From DASQMT01 sp963827335 (GTDB lineage: Bacteria; Actinomycetota; Thermoleophilia; Solirubrobacterales; Solirubrobacteraceae), in assembly GCA_963827335.1 (NCBI GenBank), contig CAWHAP010000021.1:62001-126000 (forward strand): a stretch of 64,000 bases of DNA, written 5' to 3'. Shown here one piece after another: positions 7,972 through 16,581 of this stretch. The notes under the pieces are model-generated. The model searched no databases. It saw nothing but the letters and a program-made list of their open reading frames with translations, and had not been told where the DNA came from. Position 1 is the stretch's first letter. Every line of letters starts with the position of its first letter. The position numbers and the translations under genes are program-made.

Positions 7972-9437
7972 CCGACAGCGGCGCCCCACTCGTCCTCGTC
8001 TCCAACCGCGGACCCGTCACCTACCAGGAGGACGGCTCGGCCAAGCGCGGCACCGGCGGGCTGGCCACGGCCCTGATCGGCCTGGCCTCGCACCGCGACG
8101 CGGTCTGGATCGCGTCGACGATGACCGACCAGGACGTGAGCGTCGCCGAGGAGCACGGCGGCGAGGCGTTCGAGATCGAGGCGCCCGACGGCGGCGAGTT
8201 CCGCGTGCGCTTCGTCGCCTCCGACCCCGAGGCCTACGACCGCTTCTACAACATCTTCGCCAACCCGATGCTCTGGTTCATCCAGCACTACCTGTGGGAC
8301 CAGAGCAACGCGCCGGACATCCGCCGGCACGAGGTCGAGGCGTTCGAGCTCGGCTACAACGTCGTCAACCGGGACCTCGCCGACGCGGTGCTCGAGGAGA
8401 TCGACGGCCTCGACGAGCCGGTCGTGATGGTCCACGACTACCAGCTCTACACGCTGCCGGCGATGGTCCGCGAGGCGCGGCCCGACGCGTTCCTGCACCA
8501 CTTCGTGCACATCCCGTGGACGCAGTCGGACGCCTGGCGCGTGCTGCCCACCGGCATCCGCGACGAGATCTACCGCGGGCTGCTGGCCAACGACATCATC
8601 GGGTTCCACACGCGCTCGTACCGGCGCAACTTCCTGCAGTGCTGCCGCGACCTGCTGGAGCTCGAGGTCGACATGAAGCGCGGCGTGGTGGAGGTCGACG
8701 ACCGCGAGGTCTGGGTCCGCGCCTACCCGCTCCCGATCGACTGGCGGGCGACGCAGGGCGTCGCCCGGCGCGACGCCGTGACGGACTTCGAGGAGCGGCT
8801 GCTGGCCCGCCGGCGCGAGTTCTCGATCCTGCGCGTGGACCGTGCGGACCTGTCGAAGAACGTCCTGCGCGGGTTCACCGCCTTCGACATCTTCCTCGAG
8901 CAGCACCCGGAGTTCTCCGAGCGGATCACGTTCACCGCCCAGCTGATGCCGTCGCGGACGGACGTGCCGGAGTACGCCGAGTACCTCGAGCGGATCGAGG
9001 CGCTCGTGGCGGTCGTCAACCACCGGCACGGCACGCCGGACTGGATGCCGATCGACCTCAAGCTGCGCGACGACCTGTCCGAGGCGGTCGCCTCCTACAA
9101 GCACTACGACGTGATGATGGTCAACGCCATGTTCGACGGGATGAACCTGGTGGCGAAGGAGGGCCCGCTCGTCAACGAGCGCGACGGCGTCTCGATCCTG
9201 AGCGAGAACACGGGCGCGCACGAGGAGCTGGGCGAGTTCGCCCTCTCGGTGAACCCCTTCGACGTGCAGGAGCTCGCGGACTCGATCTACGAGGCGCTGA
9301 CGATGGCCGCCGAGGAGCGGGCGCGGCGGGCGAAGGGGCTGAAGGAGATCGTCACGTCGCGCGACCCGGGCGACTGGATCGACGAGCAGATCGCGGACAT
9401 CCGCAAGAAGGCGCGGGGCGGGGCGGCGGAGATCTGA
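7968..9437 (+). CDS. otsA: OtsA-like trehalose-6-phosphate synthase (GT20)
   Basis: This 489-aa GT20 enzyme is expected to transfer glucose from a nucleotide sugar to glucose-6-phosphate, giving trehalose-6-phosphate. Family landmarks are VSNRGPV at the N-terminus, VHDYQLYTLP, HHFVHIPW, IGFHTRSY, MPSRTDVPEY and the C-terminal DGMNLVAKEG. The product differs from E. coli OtsA at several places, so glucosylglycerol-phosphate or a related product is possible. No phosphatase (otsB) lies nearby. The start overlaps the treT stop by 4 nt, and a palindromic element begins 24 nt after the stop. Confidence 0.82.
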   Translation: MTDSGAPLVLVSNRGPVTYQEDGSAKRGTGGLATALIGLASHRDAVWIASTMTDQDVSVAEEHGGEAFEIEAPDGGEFRVRFVASDPEAYDRFYNIFANPMLWFIQHYLWDQSNAPDIRRHEVEAFELGYNVVNRDLADAVLEEIDGLDEPVVMVHDYQLYTLPAMVREARPDAFLHHFVHIPWTQSDAWRVLPTGIRDEIYRGLLANDIIGFHTRSYRRNFLQCCRDLLELEVDMKRGVVEVDDREVWVRAYPLPIDWRATQGVARRDAVTDFEERLLARRREFSILRVDRADLSKNVLRGFTAFDIFLEQHPEFSERITFTAQLMPSRTDVPEYAEYLERIEALVAVVNHRHGTPDWMPIDLKLRDDLSEAVASYKHYDVMMVNAMFDGMNLVAKEGPLVNERDGVSILSENTGAHEELGEFALSVNPFDVQELADSIYEALTMAAEERARRAKGLKEIVTSRDPGDWIDEQIADIRKKARGGAAEI

Positions 9438-9461
9438 GCCGTCGGCGCTCGTGGCGGGCTC

Positions 9462-9694
9462 GGCGAACGTCAACACCGGCATCGAGGGGAAGGGTCCGGG
9501 GGCGAGTGGCGGTCTCGTGGAACCGCTTCCAACAGGACGATTGTCGGCTAGGCGGTCCATATGACACCCAATCCGACAATCGCTCCCTGCGATTGTCGCC
9601 GCGAACCCGAGGATCGGGGCTCCGGCAACAATCGTCCATCGACGGGAGCGCCATGCTCACCCGCGCTCCCCTCGATGCGCCGTTGACGTTCGCC
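9462..9694. repeat. 233-bp element with terminal and nested inverted repeats
   Basis: The outer arms at 9462-9489 and 9668-9694 are near-perfect inverted copies: a 13-nt block (ggcgaacgtcaac) and a 9-nt block (atcgagggg) match, separated by 5-6 variable bases. Inside, ggacgattgt (9535-9544) pairs with acaatcgtcc (9628-9637), and a central hairpin cgacaatcg/cgattgtcg spans 9574-9598. No ORF is carried. The element sits between the otsA stop and the stop of a convergent gene. It could be a MITE-like insertion, a long two-way terminator or a structured RNA. Confidence 0.7.
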
Positions 9695-9704
9695 GGCGCC
9701 ACCG

Positions 9705-10223
9705 TCACCCCTCGAAGCCGAACTCCCGCTCCGCAGCGTCGACCGCGGGCGGGGCAGGACGCGGCGCCGCGGCCGGGGGCGGCGTGGACGGCGGCGCGCC
9801 GGCCGGGGACTCGGCGGCAGGCGGCGACGAGGCCGGCGCCTCGGCGGCAGGCGGCGATGGCGCAGGGGAGGCGGGCCGCGCCGCCTCCCGACCCGGCGAC
9901 GACCCGCTCGGCGGCTTCCCGGCCCGGCGCGCCCGCGTGCTGCCCGGCCGCACTCGCTCCGCTCGCGGCCGCCCGCTCCCCACGCCGCGCCCGCCGGCGC
10001 GCGCAGCAGGACCGCGAGCTGCGGGCCCGAGCGGCGGCGCCGCCTCGTCGTCGCCCCGCCGCTCCGGCCCACGCGGCGGCGGCGCCGTCGCCACCGGCTC
10101 CACCGCGCCGCCGGGGGCGACCGGCACGGGCGACGCGAGCCGCGGCCACGCCACGACGACCACGACCGCCGCGACCGGCCCGAGGACCCGCCCGACGTTG
10201 CCCCAGCGCACGCGCCCCCGCAT
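9705..10223 (-). CDS. Pro/Ala-rich membrane-anchored hypothetical protein
   Basis: The product is 172 aa. A short basic N-terminus is followed by a hydrophobic segment (about residues 12-28, GPVAAVVVVVAWPRLA), then roughly 130 residues of Pro/Ala/Arg/Gly low complexity with PPAAE/SPPA-type repeats, ending EREFGFEG. This looks like a single-pass protein with a disordered, probably extracytoplasmic tail. The ATG at 10223 was chosen over an upstream start at 10304 because it places the anchor at the N-terminus and does not run into the rpsF start. No family is recognised, and biased composition makes a spurious ORF possible. Confidence 0.5.
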   Translation of the reverse strand: MRGRVRWGNVGRVLGPVAAVVVVVAWPRLASPVPVAPGGAVEPVATAPPPRGPERRGDDEAAPPLGPAARGPAARAGGRGVGSGRPRAERVRPGSTRARRAGKPPSGSSPGREAARPASPAPSPPAAEAPASSPPAAESPAGAPPSTPPPAAAPRPAPPAVDAAEREFGFEG

Positions 10224-10284
10224 GCCCGGCGTAGGCGGGCAGGGGCGGCCGTTCGCCCCCACGTTGCTAGCATGGCCCGCCGCG

Positions 10285-10662
10285 ATGGCCACCGAGCAGC
10301 CCACCTACGACCTCGTCCTCCTCCTCGATCCCGAGGCGGAGGAGGAGCGCCGCACGAACATCCTCGCCAGCCTCGAGCAGATCATCGAGCGCCAGGGCGC
10401 GATCGTCTCGCGCCACGACTGGGGGCTCCGGCCCACGGCGTACGAGATCCGCAAGCGCGCCGACGCGGACTACCACCTGCTCCAGTTCCAGGGCCCCTCC
10501 GAGCTGCTCGAGCAGCTCGGCCACGCGCTGAAGATCACGGACGGCGTCAACCGCTTCCGGATCATCAAGCTGCGCAAGGGCACGCCCGATCCGCCGGACC
10601 TGCGCATGTCGGCCGCCGCCGCCGCGGCCGCCGAGCAGCAGCCGGTCGAGATCGAGCGCTAG
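10285..10662 (+). CDS. rpsF: 30S ribosomal protein S6
   Basis: This 125-aa S6 binds 16S rRNA together with S18 in the small-subunit platform. Landmarks are YDLVLLLDPEAEE at the N-terminus, the IVSRHDWGLRPTAYEIRK central strand region and GVNRFRIIKLRK. A 15-residue Ala/Glu-rich tail extends past the core. It heads the rpsF-ssb-rpsR-rplI cluster common in bacteria. No Shine-Dalgarno is seen; TAGCAT ends 11 nt before the ATG. Confidence 0.97.
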   Translation: MATEQPTYDLVLLLDPEAEEERRTNILASLEQIIERQGAIVSRHDWGLRPTAYEIRKRADADYHLLQFQGPSELLEQLGHALKITDGVNRFRIIKLRKGTPDPPDLRMSAAAAAAAEQQPVEIER

Positions 10663-10728
10663 ACCGCTCCCGCTCTGCGTCGTCTCTGCGACGGCTGCAA
10701 CAGCGCTGTCAAGAAATCCGCCCAACTT

Positions 10729-10748
10729 GCGACCCTTCCTCGGGTCGC
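10729..10748 (+). terminator. Hairpin between rpsF and ssb
   Basis: A 7-bp stem (gcgaccc/gggtcgc) with a 6-nt loop lies 66 nt after rpsF and just before the ssb promoter-like box. It could attenuate read-through. There is no T-tract. Confidence 0.35.
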
Positions 10749-10762
10749 GCCGGGTCGGCACC

Positions 10763-10768
10763 TAGACT
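10763..10768 (+). promoter_or_regulatory. Probable -10 box of ssb
   Basis: TAGACT sits within cctagactcggc, a 12-nt string repeated exactly upstream of dnaB (12343-12354). It lies 40 nt before the ssb GTG, which has its own Shine-Dalgarno (ggaaaggag). No convincing -35 is visible. Confidence 0.4.
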
Positions 10769-10808
10769 CGGCCACCCAAGAGACTTCGTAAAGGGAAAGG
10801 AGCCCCTC

Positions 10809-11288
10809 GTGGCGGCCACCAACATCAACCGCGTCGTGCTCACCGGGAACCTGACGCGGGACCCTGAGCTTCGATCGCTGCCGAGCGGCATGTCCGTCTG
10901 CTCGCTGCGCATCGCCTGCAACACCCGCCGGAAGAACAACTCCACCGGCGAGTGGGAGGACAAGCCGAACTACTTCGACGTCACCGTGTGGGGCGCCCAG
11001 GGCGAGAACTGCGCCCGGTTCCTCTCCAAGGGCCGGCCGGTCGCCCTCGACGGCCGCCTGGAGTGGCGCGAGTGGGAGGAGCGCGAGACCGGCAACAAGC
11101 GCCAGGCGATCGACATCATCGCCGACGCCGTGCAGTTCCTCGGCGGCCGCGACGACGCCCCGCCGTCGGGCGGCGGCGGCTTCACGCCGCGCTCCGACGT
11201 CCCGGTCGACGACCGCGACTTCCAGCCGGTCGCCGCCCCCTCGAGCGGCAACGGCAGCAGCGCCGCGGACGACGACATCCCGTTCTAG
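10809..11288 (+). CDS. ssb: Single-stranded DNA-binding protein
   Basis: This 159-aa SSB coats single-stranded DNA in replication, recombination and repair. The OB-fold occupies residues 1-115 (NRVVLTGNLTRDPELR, then YFDVTVWGAQGENCARFLSKGRPVALDGRLEWREW). A Gly/Ser/Asp-rich linker leads to the C-terminal acidic tip DDDIPF, which recruits partner enzymes. The GTG start is set by the ggaaaggag Shine-Dalgarno about 6 nt upstream. It is flanked by rpsF and rpsR in the classic order. Confidence 0.97.
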   Translation: MAATNINRVVLTGNLTRDPELRSLPSGMSVCSLRIACNTRRKNNSTGEWEDKPNYFDVTVWGAQGENCARFLSKGRPVALDGRLEWREWEERETGNKRQAIDIIADAVQFLGGRDDAPPSGGGGFTPRSDVPVDDRDFQPVAAPSSGNGSSAADDDIPF

Positions 11289-11310
11289 GCCGCGACAGCC
11301 CGCAGCCTCC

Positions 11311-11340
11311 CGTCCGGCGCCTCCATCGGGGCGCCGGACG
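11311..11340 (+). terminator. Strong hairpin after ssb
   Basis: An 11-bp perfect stem (cgtccggcgcc/ggcgccggacg) with an 8-nt loop lies 22 nt after the ssb stop. A promoter-like TACACT follows at 11359-11364. It likely terminates or attenuates rpsF-ssb mRNA before rpsR-rplI. Confidence 0.55.
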
Positions 11341-11358
11341 CCGTTCCGGGCGACCTCG

Positions 11359-11442
11359 TACACTGGGAGTCCCGCGCCATCCAGCGCGCGCACTCCGCTG
11401 CGGTGAGTGCGACCGTCTTCTTCGAGCGAGGTCTTTTCAACA
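11359..11442 (+). promoter_or_regulatory. rpsR promoter box and structured leader
   Basis: TACACT (11359-11364) is a good -10 candidate, and about 72 nt of leader separate it from the rpsR GTG. The leader holds a hairpin with a 7-bp stem (cgcactc 11389-11395 / gagtgcg 11405-11411). Ribosomal-protein leaders often bind their own product, so autoregulation by S18 is possible but unproven. Confidence 0.35.
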
Positions 11443-11775
11443 GTGGCGAAGCAGCGCAGCCGGCCGACGCGCCGGCGAGACAAGAAGGGCGGGCCCGGCT
11501 CCGGCCGCCGCAAGTCCTGTGGGTACTGCCGGGACAAGGTCGACCAGGTCGACTACAAGGACGTCACGACCCTGAAGAAGTACGTGTCCGACCGCGGCAA
11601 GATCCGCTCGCGGCGGATCACGGGCGCGTGCCGCCGGCACCAGAACCAGATCGCCACGGCGGTCAAGCGTGCGCGCGAGATCGCGCTGCTGCCCTACGTC
11701 GGCGACAACCGCGAGGACCGCGACGAGCGCGGGCGGCCGCGCCGCGACGACCGCGACCGCGACCGGGAGCGCTAG
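11443..11775 (+). CDS. rpsR: 30S ribosomal protein S18
   Basis: This 110-aa S18 partners S6 in the 30S platform. It has a basic N-terminus, a zinc-binding-type set of ligands (CGYC near residue 27 and GACRRH near residue 64) and the core KKYVSDRGKIRSRRITGACRR. The C-terminus carries an unusual 25-residue highly charged Arg/Asp tail not found in short S18 proteins. The GTG start was chosen because the family begins directly after it. rplI follows 7 nt after the stop. Confidence 0.95.
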   Translation: MAKQRSRPTRRRDKKGGPGSGRRKSCGYCRDKVDQVDYKDVTTLKKYVSDRGKIRSRRITGACRRHQNQIATAVKRAREIALLPYVGDNREDRDERGRPRRDDRDRDRER

Positions 11776-11782
11776 GAGCGTC

Positions 11783-12235
11783 ATGCCCCAGGCCATCCTC
11801 CTCGCCGATCACGAGAACCTCGGCACCAAGGGCACCGTCGTGGACGTGTCCAAGGGCTACCTGCGCAACTACCTGATCCCGCGCAGGCTCGCCGAGCCGG
11901 CCACGCGCGGCGCGATCGCCGCCGCCGAGCGGCGCGCCGTCGCCGCCGAGAAGGCCGTCGCCTCCGCGACCGCCAAGGCGGAGGAGAGCGCCGCCCTGCT
12001 CAACAAGACGGTGCTCACCATCGCCCACCAGGCCGGCGACGACGGCCGCCTGTTCGGCTCGGTGACGTCGCAGGACATCGCCGACGCCATCAAGGAGGCG
12101 CGCGGCATCACGATCGACAAGCGCGACGTCCACCTGGACGAGCCGATCAAGACCATCGGCACCCGCATGGTCGTCGTCGGGGTCGAGCACGGCGTGACCG
12201 CGACGGTCAAGACCATGGTGGTCGAGCAGAAGTAG
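11783..12235 (+). CDS. rplI: 50S ribosomal protein L9
   Basis: This 150-aa L9 has the N-terminal rRNA-binding domain (MPQAILLADHENLGTKG, then GYLRNYLIPR), the long connecting helix (about residues 40-75) and the C-terminal domain (LFGSVTSQDIADAI). It ends the rpsF-ssb-rpsR-rplI cluster. A strong hairpin follows 30 nt after the stop. Confidence 0.97.
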   Translation: MPQAILLADHENLGTKGTVVDVSKGYLRNYLIPRRLAEPATRGAIAAAERRAVAAEKAVASATAKAEESAALLNKTVLTIAHQAGDDGRLFGSVTSQDIADAIKEARGITIDKRDVHLDEPIKTIGTRMVVVGVEHGVTATVKTMVVEQK

Positions 12236-12265
12236 ACGGCGTCCGCCGCACCGCAGCTTCGCCGG

Positions 12266-12288
12266 ACGGCCGCCCACCGGGCGGCCGT
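12266..12288 (+). terminator. rplI terminator hairpin
   Basis: A 10-bp perfect stem (acggccgccc/gggcggccgt) with a 3-nt loop is followed by ttcgcgtt. It separates the ribosomal cluster from dnaB and is the best terminator candidate of that operon. Confidence 0.65.
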
Positions 12289-12344
12289 TCGCGTTCCGGC
12301 CGGAGTTTGCGGGACAGAACAGGTGTTCGGTCCGATCCTGAGCC

Positions 12345-12350
12345 TAGACT
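12345..12350 (+). promoter_or_regulatory. Probable -10 box of dnaB, leaderless mRNA
   Basis: TAGACT ends 9 nt before the dnaB GTG, so transcription should start at or within a few bases of the start codon. There is no Shine-Dalgarno between them. The surrounding cctagactcggc string is shared with the ssb promoter region. Confidence 0.5.
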
Positions 12351-12359
12351 CGGCGGCCC

Positions 12360-13757
12360 GTGAGCCTCCCGGAACGGACCACGAACGGCCACAGCCCGGC
12401 GCCCCGCATGCCGGACGGCCCCGTCGCGCCGCCGCAGAACCTCGACGCGGAGCAGTCCGTGCTCGGCGCGGTGCTGCTGTCGGACACGGCGCTCCCGGCG
12501 CTCATCATCGACGAGCGGCTCCACCCCGAGGACTTCTACCGCGAGGCCCACGGGATCGTCTTCGCCGCGATGCTGGACCTGCACAACGGCGGCGAGCCGG
12601 TCGACGCGCTGACGATCGTCGAGCACCTCAAGCAGGCCGGGCAGCTCGACGCGGCGGGCGGCCGAGCGGCGATCGACCTGCTGGCGGCGAGCGTGCCGGC
12701 CGTCGGCCACGTCCGCCAGTACGCGCGGATCGTCCGCGAGAACGCGATGCTGCGCCGGCTGCTGCGCGCGGCGTACGACATCCAGGCTCGCGTCCACGCG
12801 CACGACGCGCCGCCGCGCGAGCTCGTCGACATCGCCGAGCGCTCGATCCTCGAGGTCGCGCACGAGGACAGCCGGAAGGACTTCCGCCCGGTCAACGACG
12901 TGCTGTCCACCGAGCTCGACAAGCTCGAGGAGCTCTCGCGCGAGGGCAAGGCGATCACCGGCACGCCGTCCGGGTTCGAGGATCTCGACGCGATCACCGG
13001 CGGCTTCCAGCCCGGCAACCTGATCATCCTCGCCGCGCGCCCCTCCATGGGGAAGTCCGCGCTGATGGCGAACTTCGCCGAGAACGCGGCGCTCAACACG
13101 GGCGGCAAGGCCGTCGCCCTGTTCTCGCTCGAGATGTCCGAGTCCGAGCTGGCCCAGCGCTTCATCGCCTCGCAGGCCTCGATCAAGGGCGACGACCTGC
13201 GCAAGGGCCGCGTGCCGGGCTCGCGCTGGGGCAAGATCATGGAGGCGTCCAACCGGCTCGCGAAGTCGCCGCTGTTCATCGACGACTCGTCCGACCTGTC
13301 GGTGCTCGACGTGCGCGCCAAGGCCCGGCGGCTGCTCCAGCAGCACGCGGACGGCCTCGGGCTGATCCTCATCGACTACCTGCAGCTCATGCGCGGCGAC
13401 GGGCGGACGGACAACCGCGTCGAGCAGATCGGCCAGATCTCGCGCGGGCTCAAGACGCTCGCGCGCGAGCTCGAATGCCCGGTCATCGCGCTCTCCCAGC
13501 TCAACCGCGGCGTCGAGCAGCGGACCGACAAGCGCCCGGTGCTCTCCGACCTGCGCGAGAGCGGCTCCATCGAGCAGGACGCCGACCTCGTCATGTTCAT
13601 CTACCGCGACGAGTACTACGACCGCGAGTCCGAGCGGGAGGGGATCGCGGACGTGATCATCTCCAAGCACCGCAACGGCGGCCTGGGCACGATCGAGCTG
13701 ACGTTCCAGAAGGAGTACCCGCGGTTCATGTCCTACGTCGGCGACGACCGCTACTGA
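12360..13757 (+). CDS. dnaB: Replicative DNA helicase DnaB
   Basis: This 465-aa hexameric helicase unwinds DNA ahead of the replisome. The N-terminal DnaB domain starts at NLDAEQSVLGAVLLSD (residue 28). The RecA-like ATPase domain has Walker A ARPSMGKSA (about residue 226), Walker B LILIDYLQLM, and motifs QISRGLKTLA and LRESGSIEQDAD. No intein is present. The GTG start is judged leaderless from the TAGACT box. A DnaC/DnaI-like ATPase starts 7 nt after the stop, so helicase and putative loader are co-transcribed. Confidence 0.97.
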   Translation: MSLPERTTNGHSPAPRMPDGPVAPPQNLDAEQSVLGAVLLSDTALPALIIDERLHPEDFYREAHGIVFAAMLDLHNGGEPVDALTIVEHLKQAGQLDAAGGRAAIDLLAASVPAVGHVRQYARIVRENAMLRRLLRAAYDIQARVHAHDAPPRELVDIAERSILEVAHEDSRKDFRPVNDVLSTELDKLEELSREGKAITGTPSGFEDLDAITGGFQPGNLIILAARPSMGKSALMANFAENAALNTGGKAVALFSLEMSESELAQRFIASQASIKGDDLRKGRVPGSRWGKIMEASNRLAKSPLFIDDSSDLSVLDVRAKARRLLQQHADGLGLILIDYLQLMRGDGRTDNRVEQIGQISRGLKTLARELECPVIALSQLNRGVEQRTDKRPVLSDLRESGSIEQDADLVMFIYRDEYYDRESEREGIADVIISKHRNGGLGTIELTFQKEYPRFMSYVGDDRY

Positions 13758-13764
13758 TGCGCGC

Positions 13765-14550
13765 ATGAGCACCTGCCCGGACGGACGCTGCGACGGCTCC
13801 GGCTTCCTCTACGACGAGGCGGCCCGGATCGCGCGGCCCTGCTCCTGCCGCCCCGCGCGGCTCGCCCGCAAGCGCGCCGCCGCGCTCGAGGGCCGGATCC
13901 CCAAGCGCTACCGCGAGGTGTCGCTCGACCGCGAGCCGCTGATCTCGATCGAGCGGGTCAACCAGAGCGTGGTCCGCGAGGTGCGCCAGTACGTCCGCGC
14001 GGTCGCCGAGCGGCTCGACACGGGCCAGGGGATCTGGTTCACGGGGGACGTCGGGACCGGCAAGACGACGCTCGCCATGCTCATCTCGCGCGCGGCGATG
14101 GAGGCCGACCGCACGGTCGCCATCTACTCGCTCCCGCGCCTGCTCGCGCTGCTGCGCGACACCTACCAGGACGACGCGCGCTACTCGCTGAACGAGCTCA
14201 TCGACCGCCTCTCCGCCGTCGACCTGCTGCACGTCGACGACGTCGGGGCCGAGCAGACGTCCGCCTGGGTGCTCGAGCAGCTCTACACGATCGTCAACAC
14301 CCGCTACGAGGACGGGAGGGCGATCATGGTCACCACGAACCTGATCACCCCCGAGGGCGACGGCGCGCTGGTCGAGCAGATCGGGCAGCGCACGGTGTCG
14401 CGCCTGTACGAGATCTGCGGGGATCCGAAGCCGATGTTCGGCGAGGACCAGCGCCGCGAGGTCCGGTACGAGCCGCCGGCCGGGGACTGGTCGCCCGGGG
14501 ACCTCGCCTACGGCGAGGCGCGGGCGGGCGGGCGCGGGTTCGCCTCGTAG
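13765..14550 (+). CDS. DnaC/DnaI-like helicase-loader ATPase
   Basis: This 261-aa protein has an N-terminal Cys cluster (CPDGRC near residue 4, CSC near residue 27) that probably binds zinc, as in DnaI. An AAA+ domain follows, with Walker A GDVGTGKTT (about 94-102), Walker B LLHVDDVG (about 154) and sensor MVTTNL. The DnaC/DnaI/IstB family loads DnaB or serves transposases. Its place directly after dnaB, with no transposase near, argues for helicase loading. The same chromosome also has a DciA homologue at 57.6 kb, which is unusual. Confidence 0.85.
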   Translation: MSTCPDGRCDGSGFLYDEAARIARPCSCRPARLARKRAAALEGRIPKRYREVSLDREPLISIERVNQSVVREVRQYVRAVAERLDTGQGIWFTGDVGTGKTTLAMLISRAAMEADRTVAIYSLPRLLALLRDTYQDDARYSLNELIDRLSAVDLLHVDDVGAEQTSAWVLEQLYTIVNTRYEDGRAIMVTTNLITPEGDGALVEQIGQRTVSRLYEICGDPKPMFGEDQRREVRYEPPAGDWSPGDLAYGEARAGGRGFAS

Positions 14551-14563
14551 ACTGGACGGAGGA

Positions 14564-15883
<1,320 letters not shown>

Positions 15884-15890
15884 GCGCCGC

Positions 15891-16571
15891 TCAGGCGCGC
15901 ACGACGCGCGTGTCCACGATGAAGTCGTGCAGCGCGCGGTTCTCGTCGTCGAACAGCGGCCAGAGCACGTCGGCGAGGCTCGCCAGCCCGAACGTGAACG
16001 AGCTCACGATGCCGAACAGGAGCGCCTTGACCGCGACCTCGCGCAGCATCGCGAAGCCGAACGTCATCGGCCCGCCGTGGTTGCGCACGACCCGGATCCC
16101 GACCGCCATGCGCCCGAGGGTCTGGCCGTTGGTCCGCGACATGAGCAGCGGCGCGTAGATCAGCGCGACGATGGCGATCGAGATCACCGCGAGGAACATG
16201 CCGAGGATGAACCCGGCGATGCCCGCCTCGTCGGAGGCGAAGAACCCGACCGAGAACACCGAGCCGAAGAGCGCGAGGATGAGGACCGCCCCGATGCTGA
16301 CGATGATGCCGTCGATGATCTGGGCGCCGACGCGCGACCACCAGCCCGCGAGCTGGTGCCCGCCCGCCGCGACGGTCGCCGGCCCGGCGGGCGCGCCGAA
16401 CGCGCCGGGCGGCGGCGGCGAGGTGTAGCCGCCCTCGAAGCCGCCGGACGCGGGCGGCGGCGACGGCGAGGGCTCCCAGCCGGGCAGCCCCGACGCGTGC
16501 TGGGGCGCCTCCGGCCGCGGGGCCAGCGGGTCGCCGGGGGTCAGGCCAGGGTCGCGCGGCTCGTCGCTCAT
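15891..16571 (-). CDS. RDD-family membrane protein
   Basis: The product is 226 aa. About 75 Pro/Gly-rich cytoplasmic residues precede an RDD domain with the Arg-Asp signature varied to WWSRVGAQIIDGII, then about three transmembrane segments and a GQTLGRMAVGIRVV motif typical of the family. RDD proteins are integral membrane proteins, some linked to ion tolerance; the role here is unknown. The ATG at 16571 has TAGCGT 7 nt upstream on its strand, suggesting a leaderless mRNA. Confidence 0.82.
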   Translation of the reverse strand: MSDEPRDPGLTPGDPLAPRPEAPQHASGLPGWEPSPSPPPASGGFEGGYTSPPPPGAFGAPAGPATVAAGGHQLAGWWSRVGAQIIDGIIVSIGAVLILALFGSVFSVGFFASDEAGIAGFILGMFLAVISIAIVALIYAPLLMSRTNGQTLGRMAVGIRVVRNHGGPMTFGFAMLREVAVKALLFGIVSSFTFGLASLADVLWPLFDDENRALHDFIVDTRVVRA

Positions 16572-16581
16572 GGCGCCAACG

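Noticed and set aside
4702..7989. 1095-aa minus-strand open frame
   Set aside because: It is antisense to the kinase, HtrA and TreT genes, which have full motif support; its composition is biased to Arg/Val/Asp as in antisense translation.
13765..14550. IstB of an IS21-type insertion sequence
   Set aside because: No IstA transposase or terminal repeats are present, and the gene is co-directional with and 7 nt from dnaB.
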